NCBI GenBank assembly: GCA_025331435.1
Contig: JAIWNI010000113.1
Span: 1-64,000 of the forward strand
Length of the DNA: 64,000 bases
Reading direction: 5' to 3'
Origin: Choanephora cucurbitarum
Lineage: Eukaryota > Mucoromycota > Mucoromycetes > Mucorales > Choanephoraceae
Positions within the stretch are counted from its first letter, which is position 1. The number at the start of each line of letters is the position of its first letter. Shown here one piece after another: positions 46,422 through 59,568 of this stretch. The notes beneath the pieces are model-generated. The model worked only from the letters and a program-made list of their open reading frames with translations, did no database searches and was not told where the DNA came from. Both the position numbers and the translations under genes were made by a program.

Positions 46422-48391
46422 TTAAACAGGATCGCGGCTACCATGACTGCGATGATCATGGTTTCCTAATCTCGGAAGTGTTCTGATCAATTTGCGACCT
46501 AACCGTCTTGAGATGGTATTATCTTGCCATTCATCAGTAAGAGGGGTATGTACTGATGGTTGTTGAGTCATTCTTGCAGGTAGCTCAATCACACTTTCTC
46601 GATTGGCAGCTGCTACTGCCTCTATCTGACGACGCATATTTCGTGGCAGACTTCGGGCCATCCATGATCGACTAAATTCCTCTGCTTGATCGGCATGAAT
46701 AGTTGGACCAAAGGCGCTGGATGATGATGACATTGAAAAAGGAGATCCATTCTGTCGAGAACGGAAAGATGAAATCGTTGAGAAAAAAGGATTGGATCGA
46801 TAGGAAGGAGGTGGTGGTGTAGATGTTTCGCCTGCTAATGTTTCTTCTTGTTCTTGTGACTTGGGTATGTTTAATGAGCAATCATATTTACACAGTGGAC
46901 ATGAAGCAGATTTGATAGTAAGCCATGGATCTTTTTTTTGATTTTCGATAAGTCATTCTGTATATATCACAAAAAGCGTAACTTTACCTATACATTCACA
47001 ATGATATTCATGACCACAAGGTAATTTTCTTACTTGTTCTCCTAAAGCAAATTCATCAAGACAGATAACACAAGCATCTGATCCAGTTGAAGGTTGCTCT
47101 GATAAACTGGGGTGAGGTGTGACAACAGGAATAGTGGTTGACAACAAGAGTTCTGCATTCTCAATGGCCTTTGAAGAACGTTCAGACCGAGCAGACTCAA
47201 CTCTTGTTAAAGAAGGTAGTCCTGTGCTGGTAACTTCATCTATAGAAGGAGGCAGTGGCTCATCACCAATGATTCGAGTTGGAAAGAGAGCAAGAGAAGC
47301 TGGCTCAATGATCTTCTTTTGAGGTTGAGGCATGACAGTAGCTGCATTGATATCCAATAGACCATTTTCAAACATGACTCTCTGTCGACGACGAATACGC
47401 CATAAATGCCAATGCATACCCACTTTAGAGAACAAAGTTGCCATAGTATAAAGAAAGAGAAGAAAAAAGAAAGAGAGAGAGTGAAAAACAATGAGTTACT
47501 AAATATAGATGGTTGTTTATGTAAATATTACCTGAAGCTAAAAAGCTGATAGCCAATAGAGCAACCACAATAATTAAAGTAAATTCCCAAGCACTTGGAA
47601 ATCCTCCAACAGCAGGATGCATTGTCAGACTGATGACAGGCTGAAAAGTGGTCGCATTATCTGACGTGTTACTTATGGGATAAGAGGCAACATATTGTAA
47701 CATGTTGGTCAATTCCTGACCGATATTCAAATCAACATAATACATGCTGATAGTAATGTTGCCTTTAGTGATTTTCTATGATGTTCATGAAATCAGACTT
47801 TGAAGACTGCTGTTTATAAGTTATTTACCATAGAGCCAGAATTATCATCATCTCGAAAAGCAATATCATCAAATATAATCACTCCAGAAGCACCGTCAAG
47901 TTCTGAGAGATATACTTTTTGATAGAAGCTACAACCTCCTCCTTTCTTGACAAGTGCAATCTTGCTACTCATGTTCAACAGATCAGGACGTTTAAAGCCG
48001 AAAGAAGCGTCTGGTTGACAAGAATATCCTCTATCGTATAATATGCCCTATAGAAAAGAAAAGTTAACATAACCTTAAGAGAAAGAAAGAAAAAAAACTG
48101 AAGTCTCCCATACTTCCAAACCAGAAGAAGGTGGCTGTGTCAGGTTATCAAAGGGAACTATCCCAGATTTGAATTCTCGTGGTTTAAGATAGACGTTATC
48201 GAAATCAACAGCAGTTCCATTTGAATATATCATCATAGGATCTATATAACATACATAAGATATTGTGATTCCTGAAATTATCTGCTTTGTTTTTTACTTG
48301 AAGAAATAAAGATATCCGTAGATGAAAATAGACTACAGCTTACTATTGCTATTGAGTAACATAACAATAGTATGGAAATAAGAACTCTCAT
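46422..48391 (-). CDS. PA-TM-RING E3 ubiquitin ligase
   Basis: Six exons: 48391-48298, 48241-48114, 48047-47829, 47775-47532, 47422-46988 and 46930-46422, giving 542 residues. Proteins of this build (RNF13/RNF167/GRAIL type) sit in endosomal or vacuolar membranes and ubiquitinate cargo on the cytosolic side. The start MRVLISILLLCYSIAI is a signal peptide. A protease-associated (PA) lumenal domain follows (IALVKKGGGCSFYQKV, GASGVIIFDD). Then come a single transmembrane helix (WEFTLIIVVALLAISFLAS, about 210-229), a basic HWHLWRIRRRQR stop-transfer, and a C3H2C3 RING-H2 (CVICLDEF...LPCGHEYHCECIDPWL...CPLC) rebuilt across intron 5. The C-terminal 170 residues are Ser/Pro/Arg-rich and disordered. 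Intron 4 ends at TCTAAAG and joins the helix directly to the basic stretch. Confidence 0.92.
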
Positions 48392-48560
48392 ATGAAAATT
48401 ATCATGCAGGAAAACAAAGAAAAAAAGAGAAAAAGAGAAAAAGAGAAAAAGAAGAGAAAAGAAAATAACCCAAAAAAATAAAGTGGTAGGGTAGCGTGCT
48501 TTGATTTTTTTTTTTTACACTTAAGCCATAAAAAAAAATGGTGTCATAAATGAGATTTAT

Positions 48561-50551
48561 TTATTTATCAGAGGAAGCAAGTCGCCACATCTTCTTAGGA
48601 TAGCGCTCAAGCTGCTTTACTGAAGGCTTAATGTATCCTAGCAACATAGCTAAACCAACGACAACACAGAGGGTGCCTACAACATAATAACCGTCTTTTT
48701 CTAATTGACATGTACCTTCCAACTGTTGACATAATTCTTTGCCTGTCTCTGCAGCACATGAGATGACTAGGAGAATCGAAAGGTAAGTCAATGGTCTTCT
48801 CTCTGTCTAGTTAGCTTACCTTGTCCTAATTTGTCAGGTACTGTACAAGTGTTGACCGTGAATTGATCTACAGCTTCTAACACAAAGAATTTAGGCCAGG
48901 TACCACCAAAGTTACTGAAAGTATTCAATAGCTACACAAAAAAATAAAATTAGAACACTATCGAGCTTTAAACAGAATGAATTTCCTTACAGTCATATAA
49001 GTACCACCAATCACTGGATCAGCGATACTTGTCATAAAAGCTGAGATACTGACAAACTGAACTGTGGACATAAATGAACTAAGAACAGTGGATAACATGA
49101 TAAGACCGAAATAAACAATGCCAACTGGTTGATTTTGAGGGAAGCCAGCTACAATCAACATCCCCAATGCCGAACATGCCAAACGACCATAGAAAGCATA
49201 AAGCCACTATCATAAATTCATAAGAATTTTGTGTTATCTATACTTTTTTTAAACTTACAGGCTTCAATGGCCTTGTACCATTTGACCATTTGGCTGCATA
49301 ATAACCAAAGAAGATCTGAAGTGGGAAATCCAACAAGACAGAAAAGGCCAGATCTTCTCTCGAAAAGCCCTTTTCCAACAATTTCAGTGAAGTAACTGCC
49401 TCATGACAAATAAAACCTATCTTGGATACCAACAAAACAAGTACAAAGGATCGCATGTCTATAGAGAGAGAAAAGTAAATAAAAGAAGAAGGGTGTTGAC
49501 ATACATAACAACTGCTTACATACGTGGCAATTTACAGATCTTCCAAATAGTTGAATAAACACCACGAATACCCAATTGACTTTCTTCGTCTTCTACATTA
49601 GTCTCTTTCTTGAAGAACACAAGATAGGCAGTGATAATCAGATACATGAATGCCCAGAATCGCATGTATTCGCCCAAACCCAATACGCCTACATCCTTGG
49701 GTTCACTTCGAAGGTATTTGTTGCTGAATTCAGATGAATTAAAGCTCAGAAAGACAGTAAAGCTCAGGAAATAACCACAATTCAAACCGATTGTCTGGGC
49801 AGTAGAAGCATACGATAAGGATTCCTTTGACAACAAGGTCAATGCCCAACCATCAACAGCAATATCTTGGGTGGCACAAAAGAAGATGGTTGTCAAGAAG
49901 GAATAGGTCAGTGTATAGATAGGGATATGTTCTGCACTCATCATAGTGTCTATCTGACTACCCAACAAGTAGAACAGAATGCCTGTCATGATCTGAATAG
50001 GCACAATCCATGATTTACGGCGACCCAAGGTAGGGTTATAGACAGCATCTACAATAGGTGACCAGAGAAGTTTAAGCGAATATGGCCAAGAGGATAGGGA
50101 GAAGAGACCGATTTGAGAGTAAGAGAGTTTTGCTTTCAACAAAAAGGGAATAGAGCCAAAGGAGAGACCAACAGGAACTCCCTGTAATAAATCTTATAGC
50201 AGAAATAAGGTTATCTGTTGTATTTAGATAGATTCAAGGTAGCTTACATAATAAGACAAGCAAAGCAAAATTGCCATAATCCCGCTTGTTTAAGGTCTGT
50301 GCTTCTTCTGGCACTGTTGTATCAATATCGTGTTGTTTTTTGTCTTTGATAAATTCGTCTAATTCCAGTTCTTCTGCTTCATCCTTGGAGAGAGGCTTTT
50401 TGGTAGAAGTTCTTAAGGTAGTGCTGGTGGTTTGGTGATCCATGGAGACAGATGTTGTCTTGCTTATTTCCTTCTTGTTGTGAAAATCACTAAGGCTAGG
50501 TACTATAGGTTCGTCGTCTAGTGTTGGAAAGATATAAGCAGGCGTTCGCAT
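48561..50551 (-). CDS. Acetyl-CoA transporter (SLC33A1/AT-1 family)
   Basis: Six exons: 50551-50248, 50192-49524, 49458-49259, 49206-48991, 48931-48820 and 48766-48561, giving 568 residues. The family is a major-facilitator-type membrane protein that carries acetyl-CoA into the ER/Golgi lumen for acetylation of proteins and glycans. Evidence: a polar cytosolic N-terminus of about 90 residues, then a multi-spanning region with family landmarks YLLQGVPVGLSFGSIPFLL, SLKLLWSPIVDAVY, GRRKSWIVPIQ, CATQDIAVDGWALTLL, GYFLSFTVFLSFNS, VSKIGFICHEAV and the NTFSNFGGTWPKFF segment near the end. About 11-12 hydrophobic segments can be counted. The donor at 49523 (gtatgt) was preferred to the adjacent gtaagc because only it keeps frame into HMRSFVLVLL. 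Confidence 0.94.
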
Positions 50552-50986
50552 ATATATAATTAAAAGGAGACGTACAGAAAGAAAGAAAGAAAACGACAGT
50601 TATCAGGGGAACTCTATTTTTAATTTTTTTTTTTTTGTGGAGATAGCTCATTTTTCTTAATTTGGCTTAAAAAAATAAAATAAAATTGACCATTCAAAGA
50701 AGACCAGGTCACGGTTTTCTGTATACTGCTCTCGTACTCTACTCTGCATAAACGCGTCATTAAAAAAAAATTAGTAAGTGACAGCTGGTTATTGTTAGCA
50801 CTCTTTGGCTACACAAAACTTTTTCACTCACTCACACTCTCTCTCTTACTTTTTATTTTGCTGCCCTCTATTTACCTTCCTTATCGAGGTTAAATATCCG
50901 CTTATTTTTTTTTTCAGAAAAAAAAAAAGTACGATAGTGTTCTTTTTTCTTCTATTATTTTTGGAACCGAAAAAAAAAAACCGCAT
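50552..50986. promoter_or_regulatory. Divergent promoter region (acetyl-CoA transporter / HSF)
   Basis: The 435 bases between the two divergent starts hold long A and T runs, a CTCTCTCTCTTAC pyrimidine tract (about 50835-50850) and, at about 50887-50980, further T- and A-runs just before the HSF ATG. No clear TATA box or array of inverted nGAAn units is seen. The regulatory role is inferred from position. Confidence 0.45.
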
Positions 50987-52774
50987 ATGAGTCAACAACC
51001 CCTAACGATAAGAGACGCAACAGAGAAGAAAGAACCAACCAAGGTGTTCAAGTCAATAGCACCCACTGCAGTAACAAACACGACAAAGCAACTTCAGAAC
51101 ACACAGCCTTTACAAAAGAATGTACCTGCTTTCTTAAACAAACTTTTTAGGTAAGACCGACAAAAAAATAAAAAATAAAAAGACAATCAACCCACATTCC
51201 ATATAGTATGGTCAATGATCCAGAATCTGATGACCTGATCTGCTGGTCAGAAGACGGTGCATCATTCTTTGTCAACTGTCAAGAGGAATTCGCTCGAAAG
51301 GTACTACCTCGATTCTTTAAGCACAACAAGTTCTCTTCTTTTGTTCGACAGCTGAATATGTATGGATTTCACAAAGTACCTCACCTGCAACAAGGCGTTC
51401 TAGAGACAGACAGTGATTCTGAGCGTTGGGAATTCAGCAATCCTCATTTTAAGCGTAATCAACCGGATCTTCTCCTGTTGGTGACTCGAAAGAAGGGTCC
51501 AAGTGCAGACGAAAAGGAATTCAGTACAGTCGACCTTCAGCATATCCTTGAAGAAGTTCGGTCTATCAAAAAGCATCAGATGAACATTTCTTCCCAACTT
51601 CAGGCAATTCAAAGAGACAATCGCATCCTGTGGCAAGATACACTTCAGGCCAGAGAACGCCATTCGCGTCACCAAGAGACAATTGATAAAATCCTTCGTT
51701 TCCTTGCTTCTGTCTTCTCAAATGGTGATAAAAGACACACACTTTCTCGAAAAAGAAGGTTTTTGCTCGGACCTGCTTATGAGGATGATCAAGAAGCCGA
51801 ACTACCGGATGTACTGTTGGACGATCAACCTCCCTCCATTCCTCAAGAACCCGAACGACCTACCAAGATGGCTCGACAAGATCCTTCTTCCACCTTCAAC
51901 TTGGATGATTACATGAATGGCAAAAGCGATGTAGTAGGCTTAAGTTCTAGTTTACCACCACATATTAAACGTTCTGCCTCGGCTCCTAATACCTCATCTA
52001 CACTGAAAGATGCTATTGCCATTAATGATAAAGCAAAGCATGGTAAGAAAGAGAGAACTTGTCAAGTGTGTAAGAAAATCAATTTGTTTTTTTTTTCTTA
52101 TAGAAGAACAAACAGCACCTATGCAGACACTTCAGAATATCTCACAACTTCACAATCTACAGAATTTGATTGCATTAGCTCAAGCAAATCCTGAACTTCT
52201 TTCACAATTCAGCAATGAATCTCTATACCATAACAATGACAGCAATTCAGCTGCCAGTCAGGCTCTTTTGTCCGCGCTTGCTTTACCGATAGACAATCAC
52301 AGTCCCAACACTGTATCTACTCTACCTGATCAAAGACTGCATCAAGTTACCAACAGTATCAACCATATCGCTGACTCAACAGAGGCATTAAACCAAGACA
52401 TTGACGACCTCGGATTAAGCTTGCAAGCACTAGCTCATCATCTTGGCTTTGACCCAACCAAGTTAAATGCCAACAACAACTCTCTTATCTATTCATCATC
52501 CCAGCCCCAACCGCCACAACAACCACAACATATGAATTCACTTCCAGATGATGAAGGTGAATTGATTGATATGGATGAATTCCTAAATACATATGGTAAG
52601 GTAAAACAAAAACAAAAGAATAAGCCTGCTTAACTATGGCTTTATCTAGGTTCAGATATCACAGCACCTATTTCTCCTAAAGCAGAATCTGCTTCTATCA
52701 TAGATTTGCCCTCTTCAACACGATCACCTACTCCTACTGTCATTACACCTGGTTCTACTAGTGCACCACATTAA
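50987..52774 (+). CDS. Heat shock transcription factor (HSF family)
   Basis: Four exons, 50987-51150, 51207-52042, 52104-52595 and 52650-52774, give 538 residues. HSFs are trimeric nuclear activators that bind inverted GAA repeats upstream of chaperone genes. After a 46-residue leader comes the winged-helix DNA-binding domain (about 47-150): VPAFLNKLFSMV, ICWSEDGASFFV, LPRFFKHNKFSSFVRQLNMYGFHKV, WEFSNPHFKRNQPDLL. The first intron splits the domain in the usual place. An HR-A/B-type coiled coil follows (about 160-220, LQHILEEVRSIKKHQ...). The C-terminal part is rich in Asn, Ser, Gln and acidic residues, with a hydrophobic LGLSLQALAHHLGF segment, probably an activation or control region. The gene converges on the myosin gene with 71 bp between stops. 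Confidence 0.95.
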
Positions 52775-52845
52775 AGCCCCCTTTTTTTTTATAAAATCTA
52801 TTTATTTGATAAACGTATATACATTTTTTTTTTAATCAAAAGACA

Positions 52846-55800
52846 TTAGACTACACTAGCAGCTGATCTTTTTAAAAGAGATGCAATCAAGCTTTCAAGC
52901 CTATGATATATGTTAGACACCCAAATAAAATAGCTTACATGTTTCATGATTACCTGTCAGCTTTTGCTCTTGATTCTTTGGCTTCATTCTGGACAAGCCT
53001 TGACAACATATCGACATCTTTCTCCAGTTGCAAGTTTCTCTTTTGATACTCTTCTGTTTCTTTCAAATAAGAAGCTTCCATGGTATCGAATTGTTCTTGC
53101 ATAGAAGAAAAGGCCGTTTCTTTCTCTTGTGCTTGGTTCTCATACTGAGCCACTGCCTGCCTTAGTTCATCCAGCTCGTTCTGTAGATAGTACATTTCCT
53201 GTTCTTTCTCTTCTAGTTCGATCTGATGGTGCTCTTCTGCCGAGCGCAACTGATCTTGCAGCTCTCTGTTTTCGTCTTCTTTGGCATCTATCTCAGCCTG
53301 TAATGCCTCGGACACAGACTTGTCATTCTTCATGATCTCCATGGATTCTTGCAGGCTTTGATGCTCCTTTGAGAGCAATTCGTATTGAGCGGTCAAGTGC
53401 TCATTCTCCTCTGCCTCTTCCAAGACATCTTGATGCATCTTGGACAACATGATGGCTTGTTCATCACTGAATTGCTTGGTTGCCTGTAGTTCCGATTCTG
53501 TCTGTTGCAACTTTTGCTTGGCTTCTTCTAAGGCTTGCTCAAGATGTTCTGTCTGGAGCTTGAGTGCGTTTCTCTCTTCTTCCAGATGCTCAATCGTCCG
53601 TTGCTGCTGTTGACTTTCTTCAGAGAGTTCTCGAAGTTGGTCTTGCGAAACAGCAAGCACCTGTTCTAGATCATCAATCTTCTTGCTCACAGCATTTTCT
53701 GCACCAAAGGTATATTGAAGTTCCTTGCGACGATAGTACACCTTCCACAGTCTGGATTGCATCATATCAACATAGATTCTGGCATTGCGTTGAATGGTAC
53801 GAATGATCTGGTCTTGAGACTCACGTTCCACACGTTTTCGTCTGGCCATCCAACCCAGACAAGCCGCTTGTACTTTTGTGATCGTGAACGAGAGTTGGAT
53901 ATCCCGCATCTTTTCTAGTTCACCCAGGATACCAGCCTTGAAGAACACTTTGGTTCTGCCCATTTGATAGTGCTCGCCATACGAAAAGTGTTCAGAGACA
54001 GTCGAGAGAAGCAACTGACATGCCTTGCGATGGTCGCGCTCATGCTCAATCAGATCAGGGGCCAGCAACTTGTATTGTTCTCTGAACTGCTGAAACACGA
54101 CCCGGTTAGGATAGCCCACACGACAGATACGAATACCTTCCAACACACCGTTACAGCGCAGTTGATGCAAGATCAATCGTGGCTGAATCTCGCCTGGTCG
54201 TTTGCGATCGTTCGGTAAGATACAACGTACAAAATGAGGACGTGTGTTTTGCAAGGTGTTCATCAGGATCGACAGCTGTTGCTTGTGCTTATAGCCTACC
54301 GTATGGAAATTACCACCGCCTTTACGTGTACGGTAATGTAAAGGGAAAGATGCCTTGTGACGTGAGAGGATGTCGGATGATCTGGAGGTAGATGAAGAGG
54401 ACGAGACGACAGGTCCAGCATAGTCCTTGAAGAGAGTGGCCACATGTTGATTGGAAGACTCGGCAAGCAAGCGAGCCACATGCTCATTCAACGGATCCTT
54501 ACCTCGCTCTACCCAACCCGATGTAGAATACTTGACTTCACCAGCATAATGTTTGATGGCAAACCCTTCATTGTAAATATCGCGCTTAAATCTTGGATTG
54601 TTTCGGTTCTGTTCACAAATCTTGGCAAGCAAGCGCTCGTCTGTTCCTTGCGTGACACATTCATCTTCCAGACAAGACAGGATACCGATCGGATTCTTTG
54701 GACTCTCAATCAACTGAATGGTCGGCTGCAGATCGTGTCTGTAATCCAGACTTTCGTTCCACTCGATATGTTCTCTCTGATACTCCTTTTCTTCCAAGAC
54801 AAACATGGTCTGATTGAAGAAATCTTGCAGTTTCTCATTGGTGTAGTTGATACAGAGCTGTTCAAAGCTGTTGATCTTGAAGATCTCAAAGCCTGCAATA
54901 TCCAACACACCAATGTACCTTTGATCGCCGTCCAGATCCTTTTTTTCTTCAATAAGCGATTGAAAGCAAGGTCCACCGTCAATGGCCGAATTGACGCGAC
55001 GTACAATCTGTCCAAAGTTGCGTTCATAGAGCACTTTGGCAAGGGCGTCCAGGTTATCCTTGACTTGAGTGGGGGATTTGGATTGACTGACCCATTCGTT
55101 GCCTGCTCTGATTTGGGGTTCCAGTAAGTGTTTCTTGAACAGGACAGGCGAGACACCCAAGAGTTCACAGGCTACTTCGTAATCTGAAATATCGACACGT
55201 CCACCATAACTGTTGGTCACAATGATGTTGCCCAAGTAGAGTACGGCTACAATGATCCGAAAGAAATCCAGTCGTTCTTCAGACGAAATGCCCATGATGT
55301 CCATGGCTTTCACTAGTTTCTCGTATTCAGAAGCATCATCAACACCTTGAATGGTATGATTGGCATTTCTTGTATATTGGAAATCTGCAGGACAACATTG
55401 ATCTATCTTGAGATGGGCTACATGAAGGGGATAAGTAATGAAGCGATAAATCACTTTTTTTTTTCTTTTTTACCTTTCATTTCAGCATCGGCATTCATGA
55501 GTTCATAAAAGATATGATAATTTCGCTCTTCAGGTGATTGTGTATGTACTCTGGAAGTCTCCAAGAGATACCAGTCAATAAAGGCACCTTCGATATCACC
55601 GTTGCGATTGAATGCAATTCGAATGAATTTACCAAATCGAGATGAATTGTTGTTTCGGATCGTCTGTGCGTTACCAAAGGATTCCAAGATAGGATTGGCT
55701 TGAAGAATCTGACTTTCAAGTGCTTTACGCTTTGTGTTGTTATGACTGCTGGCAATGGAAGTCAAGTATTGAATGACAATCTTTGTGTTCTCTGTCTTTC

Positions 55801-56516
55801 CTGCTCCTGATTCACCACTGATGCATTGTTAACCACATGTGTTTGCGACTGATTGTCTAAACTTACGTGATCAGGATCGATTGGTTCTGTCTGTCATGAA
55901 GCATATCATGAAATGCATGATCGGCAATGGCATAGATATGAGGTGGAACTTCTCCTCTTCTCTTCTTTCGATATGAACGAATCATGTCTTTTGAATAAAT
56001 TGGTAATTGACGATATGGATTGATGGCTACTAAGAATAAGCCAGAATACGTCTGTTGGATGGTTAGTCAAGTTTTTCTTTATATAGTCTGTCTACTTGCA
56101 TAAATTTCATTTTGTTTGTATCGTTGAGTCAAAGTATGAACTACTGCTGGTTCATGCATATAAAGCAATTCAGCCATATCTTCAACATGATCAAATTTAG
56201 GTGGATTCATTCGATAGACCATATCTCTTGGTAGATATTCTTCCTAACATAGACTCAGTAAAAAATAAAACAAAAAGATCGAATTACTTACTCTAGAATC
56301 TTCTTCATGTTCAATCAGTATATTATCATCCTCTTCACTCTCGAATACGACACGCGCACGCTTGAATGGGTTGAGTGTATCATTGTCTGATTCAACCCAG
56401 GCCAGTTTTTGTAGATTAAACCCATTATCTGATGGTTGGTATATTGTAGGCTTATGGTATACTTCAATGCCGTGACTGTGGTATATGTTGGTTAGTTTAT
56501 GTTCAGGAGGTGCCAT
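52846..56516 (-). CDS. Myosin II-type heavy chain with a short coiled-coil tail
   Basis: Six exons: 56516-56292, 56243-56100, 56051-55867, 55817-55474, 55417-52954 and 52900-52846, giving 1138 residues. The motor is complete: an N-terminal SH3-like segment (LAWVESDN), LFLVAINPY, the P-loop GESGAGKT at 186-193, [13 protein letters not shown] (switch I), LDIAGFEIF (switch II), the actin-binding/relay [15 protein letters not shown] and the type II signature [20 protein letters not shown]. After one IQ-like helix (from about 814, [15 protein letters not shown]) and a second degenerate one, only about 250 residues of heptad coiled coil follow (about 870-1125). Conventional fungal myosin II tails run to 700-1000 residues, and no class V globular tail is present. 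Intron 2 uses a GC donor (gcaagt). The last exon adds only 18 residues. A shorter reading through intron 5 would end at 52950 instead. Confidence 0.9.
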
Positions 56517-57499
56517 GATGATTGATGTAAGTATCCAAGAAAAAAGAAAGAAAGAAAGAAAGAAAGAGACGCTTTATATAAGTATCATCCCTGTTTGGGT
56601 TATTGGTAAGAAAACAGAATACTAGATTTGGCAATTCTCAAAAACAATCTGTTGGTGTAACCACCATAACGTCAAAAACAGGTACCAAATTTGTTTGAAG
56701 TGAGATAGCCAATGAAAGAGATAGATAGATGATGTTGAATTTGATAGAGTAAGGCTTGAAAGAACAAGAGGGGCTTCTTATGAATTGAATAAATGCTTCT
56801 TTTTTTTTTAGTGGTCTCTTATTGTACAAGAACAGATAGAGAGGGCATATTTTAAAAACCAGATTTACAAGCTGTCAATTTTAAAAAAAAACGTCATTTG
56901 ATACGGTTATTGAATTCATAAGTAGTGGTGTCACTGAAGAAGCATTACTTGAACATGCCTCACATGTGGGGATAGTCTTTCTGGAATAAAAACAAGATCC
57001 GCCTATTTTGAATCTCGGCTATTGTTCAATAGCACTAAAGTAAACTCTATCTCAAATCTAAACAAAGTCGTCATTTCTACTTTCTTTAGGAATACTACCA
57101 AGTAAAAGTACTAGAATAAACCACAAAAGAAAGCACGGTTGCTTGATAAGCATAGTGCTACCCTATACACAGTTTTTTTTTTTTAAAAAAAAATGGTCTC
57201 AGTAGATCTGATTTTCAAATCTAAAACTCATCACTGTATTTTGTACGAGGATCAAGACTTATTTATGTCCCCGATATCCTATTTTTCCCCCTCCCCTTTT
57301 CTCTTCTCTTTTTTCTTTCTTTCTTTCTTTTTTTATTTTTCTTTGTGTGTGTGTATATATCTCTCTCTCTATATCTTTATGTCAATTACTTATTAAGCAA
57401 ATACCCTTTTTTTCCCCTCCCCTTTTTCTCTCTCTATTTCATACATCTACTCTCTCTCCATATTTTTTTTTATAAATACTTGATCAATTGTACAGTTGA
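56517..57499. promoter_or_regulatory. Divergent promoter region (myosin / YANK kinase)
   Basis: About 1 kb between two divergent genes. It includes a GAAA microsatellite (about 56543-56567) close to the myosin start and extended CT/T-rich tracts with TATATA and CTCTCT runs (about 57280-57475) before the kinase start. The open frames within it are low-complexity Phe/Ser/Leu stretches derived from those tracts. The regulatory role is inferred from position. Confidence 0.45.
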
Positions 57500-59568
57500 A
57501 TGGGTGTTGTTTGTTGTCGAGAAGACCATATAGATCTTGATGGCGAAGGTAGATTGAATAGAGATGACAAAAAGAATGTTAGCTGATTCATTTCTTATAA
57601 AAAAAAAAGTCGATTTATCCCATTTTACCCTTTTAAGGTCTGTGGGTAAAGGTGCATTTGGTAAAGTCCGAGTGGTTCAACACAAAGGCACCAAACAACT
57701 CTATGCATTGAAATATATCAACAAAGCCAAATGTATTCAAATGCGTGCAGTCGAGAATATCATTTCCGAAAGAAAACTACTTGAACAGATCAACTGCAAT
57801 CTGATTGTCAATATGCGTTATGCCTTTCAAGATGACGATAATCTCTTTATGGTGCTCGATTTGATGTTGGGTGGTGATTTACGATTTCATTTGGACAGAC
57901 TGAACTCAATGCCTGAAGACTATGTACGGTTTTATGCTGCTGAAGTGGCTGTGAGTCTAAATCATCTTCATTCATTGAATATTGTGCACAGGTATTTTTT
58001 TCTAAGATTGTATTATTTTCTTATAATACTAACCTCACGTTTCAGAGATTTAAAGCCTGATAATATCCTTTTAGATGAACAAGGACATGCTCATTTAACA
58101 GATTTCAATATTGCTACCATCATCAGTAATTCAAAACCATTGACTTCAGTAGCTGGTAGTTTTGCTTATATTGCACCTGAAGTATTACAGAAAAGAGGTT
58201 ATTTGACTTCAGTTGATTGGTGGTCATTAGGTGTGGTGTTATACGAACTTTTGTTTGGCAAGGTAACATTCTCTTTAGATTACTTTTTAAAATTCCATGT
58301 GGACTTATGATTCAATTAGAGACCTTTTAGAGGGAAAACGAATGAAGCATTACAACAGGCTATCTTGAATGATGAAGTTCAATTTCCTGACAACAACAAC
58401 AAGGTCTCCAATCACGCCAAAGACTTTATTCGATGTCTTCTCACAAGAGATATCAAAGCGCGTTTAGGTGTAGGCCCTCAAGGGTTTAAAAGACTGATGA
58501 AACACCCATGGCTGGAGGGTATTGAATGGGATTTACTCGAGACCAAGCAAGCGCAACCGCCTTTTGTACCTGATGTAAGCTAATTAATTAACAGAGGGTG
58601 ATACAAACTATTTTTTTTTTTTTTACTAACCTCATGTTTAGAACAAACGAGCCAATTTTGATCCTACACATGAATTAGAAGAGATCCTGTTGGAAGAGAA
58701 TCCCCTGAAGGTAAAGAAACGCAGTAACCGAGACCCAAAGAAATCAGGCGTCTCCTATGCTACTTCTGTCAACAGTAAGACAACTGATTCCATTGTCGAA
58801 AGTCCCGAACGACAACTGATGGAAGACAAGTTCCTGACGTACGATTATTCCAAACCCAACGAGAATGAACAACGTCGAGTCCAGTTGGAACAGAGACAAT
58901 GGGCTCAACGGATGAACAAGACCACCCATCCGGCCCATCAACGGAACTCACAGAACGGATCGACCAACAAGAAACCAGGTGCGACCTACAAGACCTCGCT
59001 CTTGGACTACATGAACCAAAAACCCGCCACACCTCTCTCGGCTGGGGATATCCTCAAGTTGGAAGAACTGGCTCGATCTGCCAGGTCAGGCCATCGTGAT
59101 AAAATGAACGATTGGCGTCCTCCTTCAGGCTTGATTGGCAACAGTCCTCCTGATGGGAGTCCCCTGGATGCCATTCAGGCAAGAGATGATTATATCTTGC
59201 AACAGGGTGGTGTGCCTCCTCCCTCCAAGCCACCACCCATCTTGACCCATCAATACAGTTATGACGCCAAACATGATCCTCCCACTGCCTTTAGAAAGAA
59301 ATCACCAGACTGTTCTACTCAATCGTCGATTCGATCTGATGATGATAGCTATCGTCTCAATTCCTCTCCTGATAACAGTGAGTATCCCCTCATGGCCTCT
59401 GTGGCAGCCTTGAGTCATGAATATCAACAACAAAAGAATTCTGTTAAGCCACCGGTGCGTAGGTCAAGCATTCCTCAGACGCATGGAGCACCCTTACCAC
59501 CTCCCTCAAGTTTGCCACCACCTATTCCAACCACATTACCAACTGTAACATCTACTAACTATGTTTAA
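57500..59568 (+). CDS. YANK/STK32-type Ser/Thr protein kinase, probably lipid-anchored
   Basis: Five exons, 57500-57548, 57610-57991, 58046-58262, 58320-58574 and 58642-59568, give 609 residues. The start MGVVCCRED carries a Gly2 suitable for N-myristoylation and two Cys suitable for palmitoylation, so plasma-membrane anchoring is likely. The kinase domain (about 20-300) has GKGAFGKV, the catalytic Lys in YALKYINK, HRDLKPDN, DFN instead of DFG (LTDFNIATI), APE and DWWSLGVVLYEL. DFN is characteristic of the YANK (STK32) family within the AGC group, and the domain's IVNMRYAFQDDDNLFMVLDL segment matches too. The C-terminal 300 residues are Pro/Ser/Gln-rich and disordered, with polyproline ending PPPSSLPPPIPTT. 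The short first exon was chosen because it gives the lipidation motif and joins in phase to VDLSHFTLL. Substrates cannot be told from sequence. Confidence 0.92.

Noticed and set aside
54444..55127. 227-codon open frame on the plus strand
   Set aside because: It lies antisense to the myosin motor exon and has no family resemblance; the minus frame carries all conserved motifs.
57193..57533. Phe/Leu/Ser-rich frames before the kinase gene
   Set aside because: Derived from CT- and T-rich promoter tracts; the kinase starts at 57500 with a lipidation motif.
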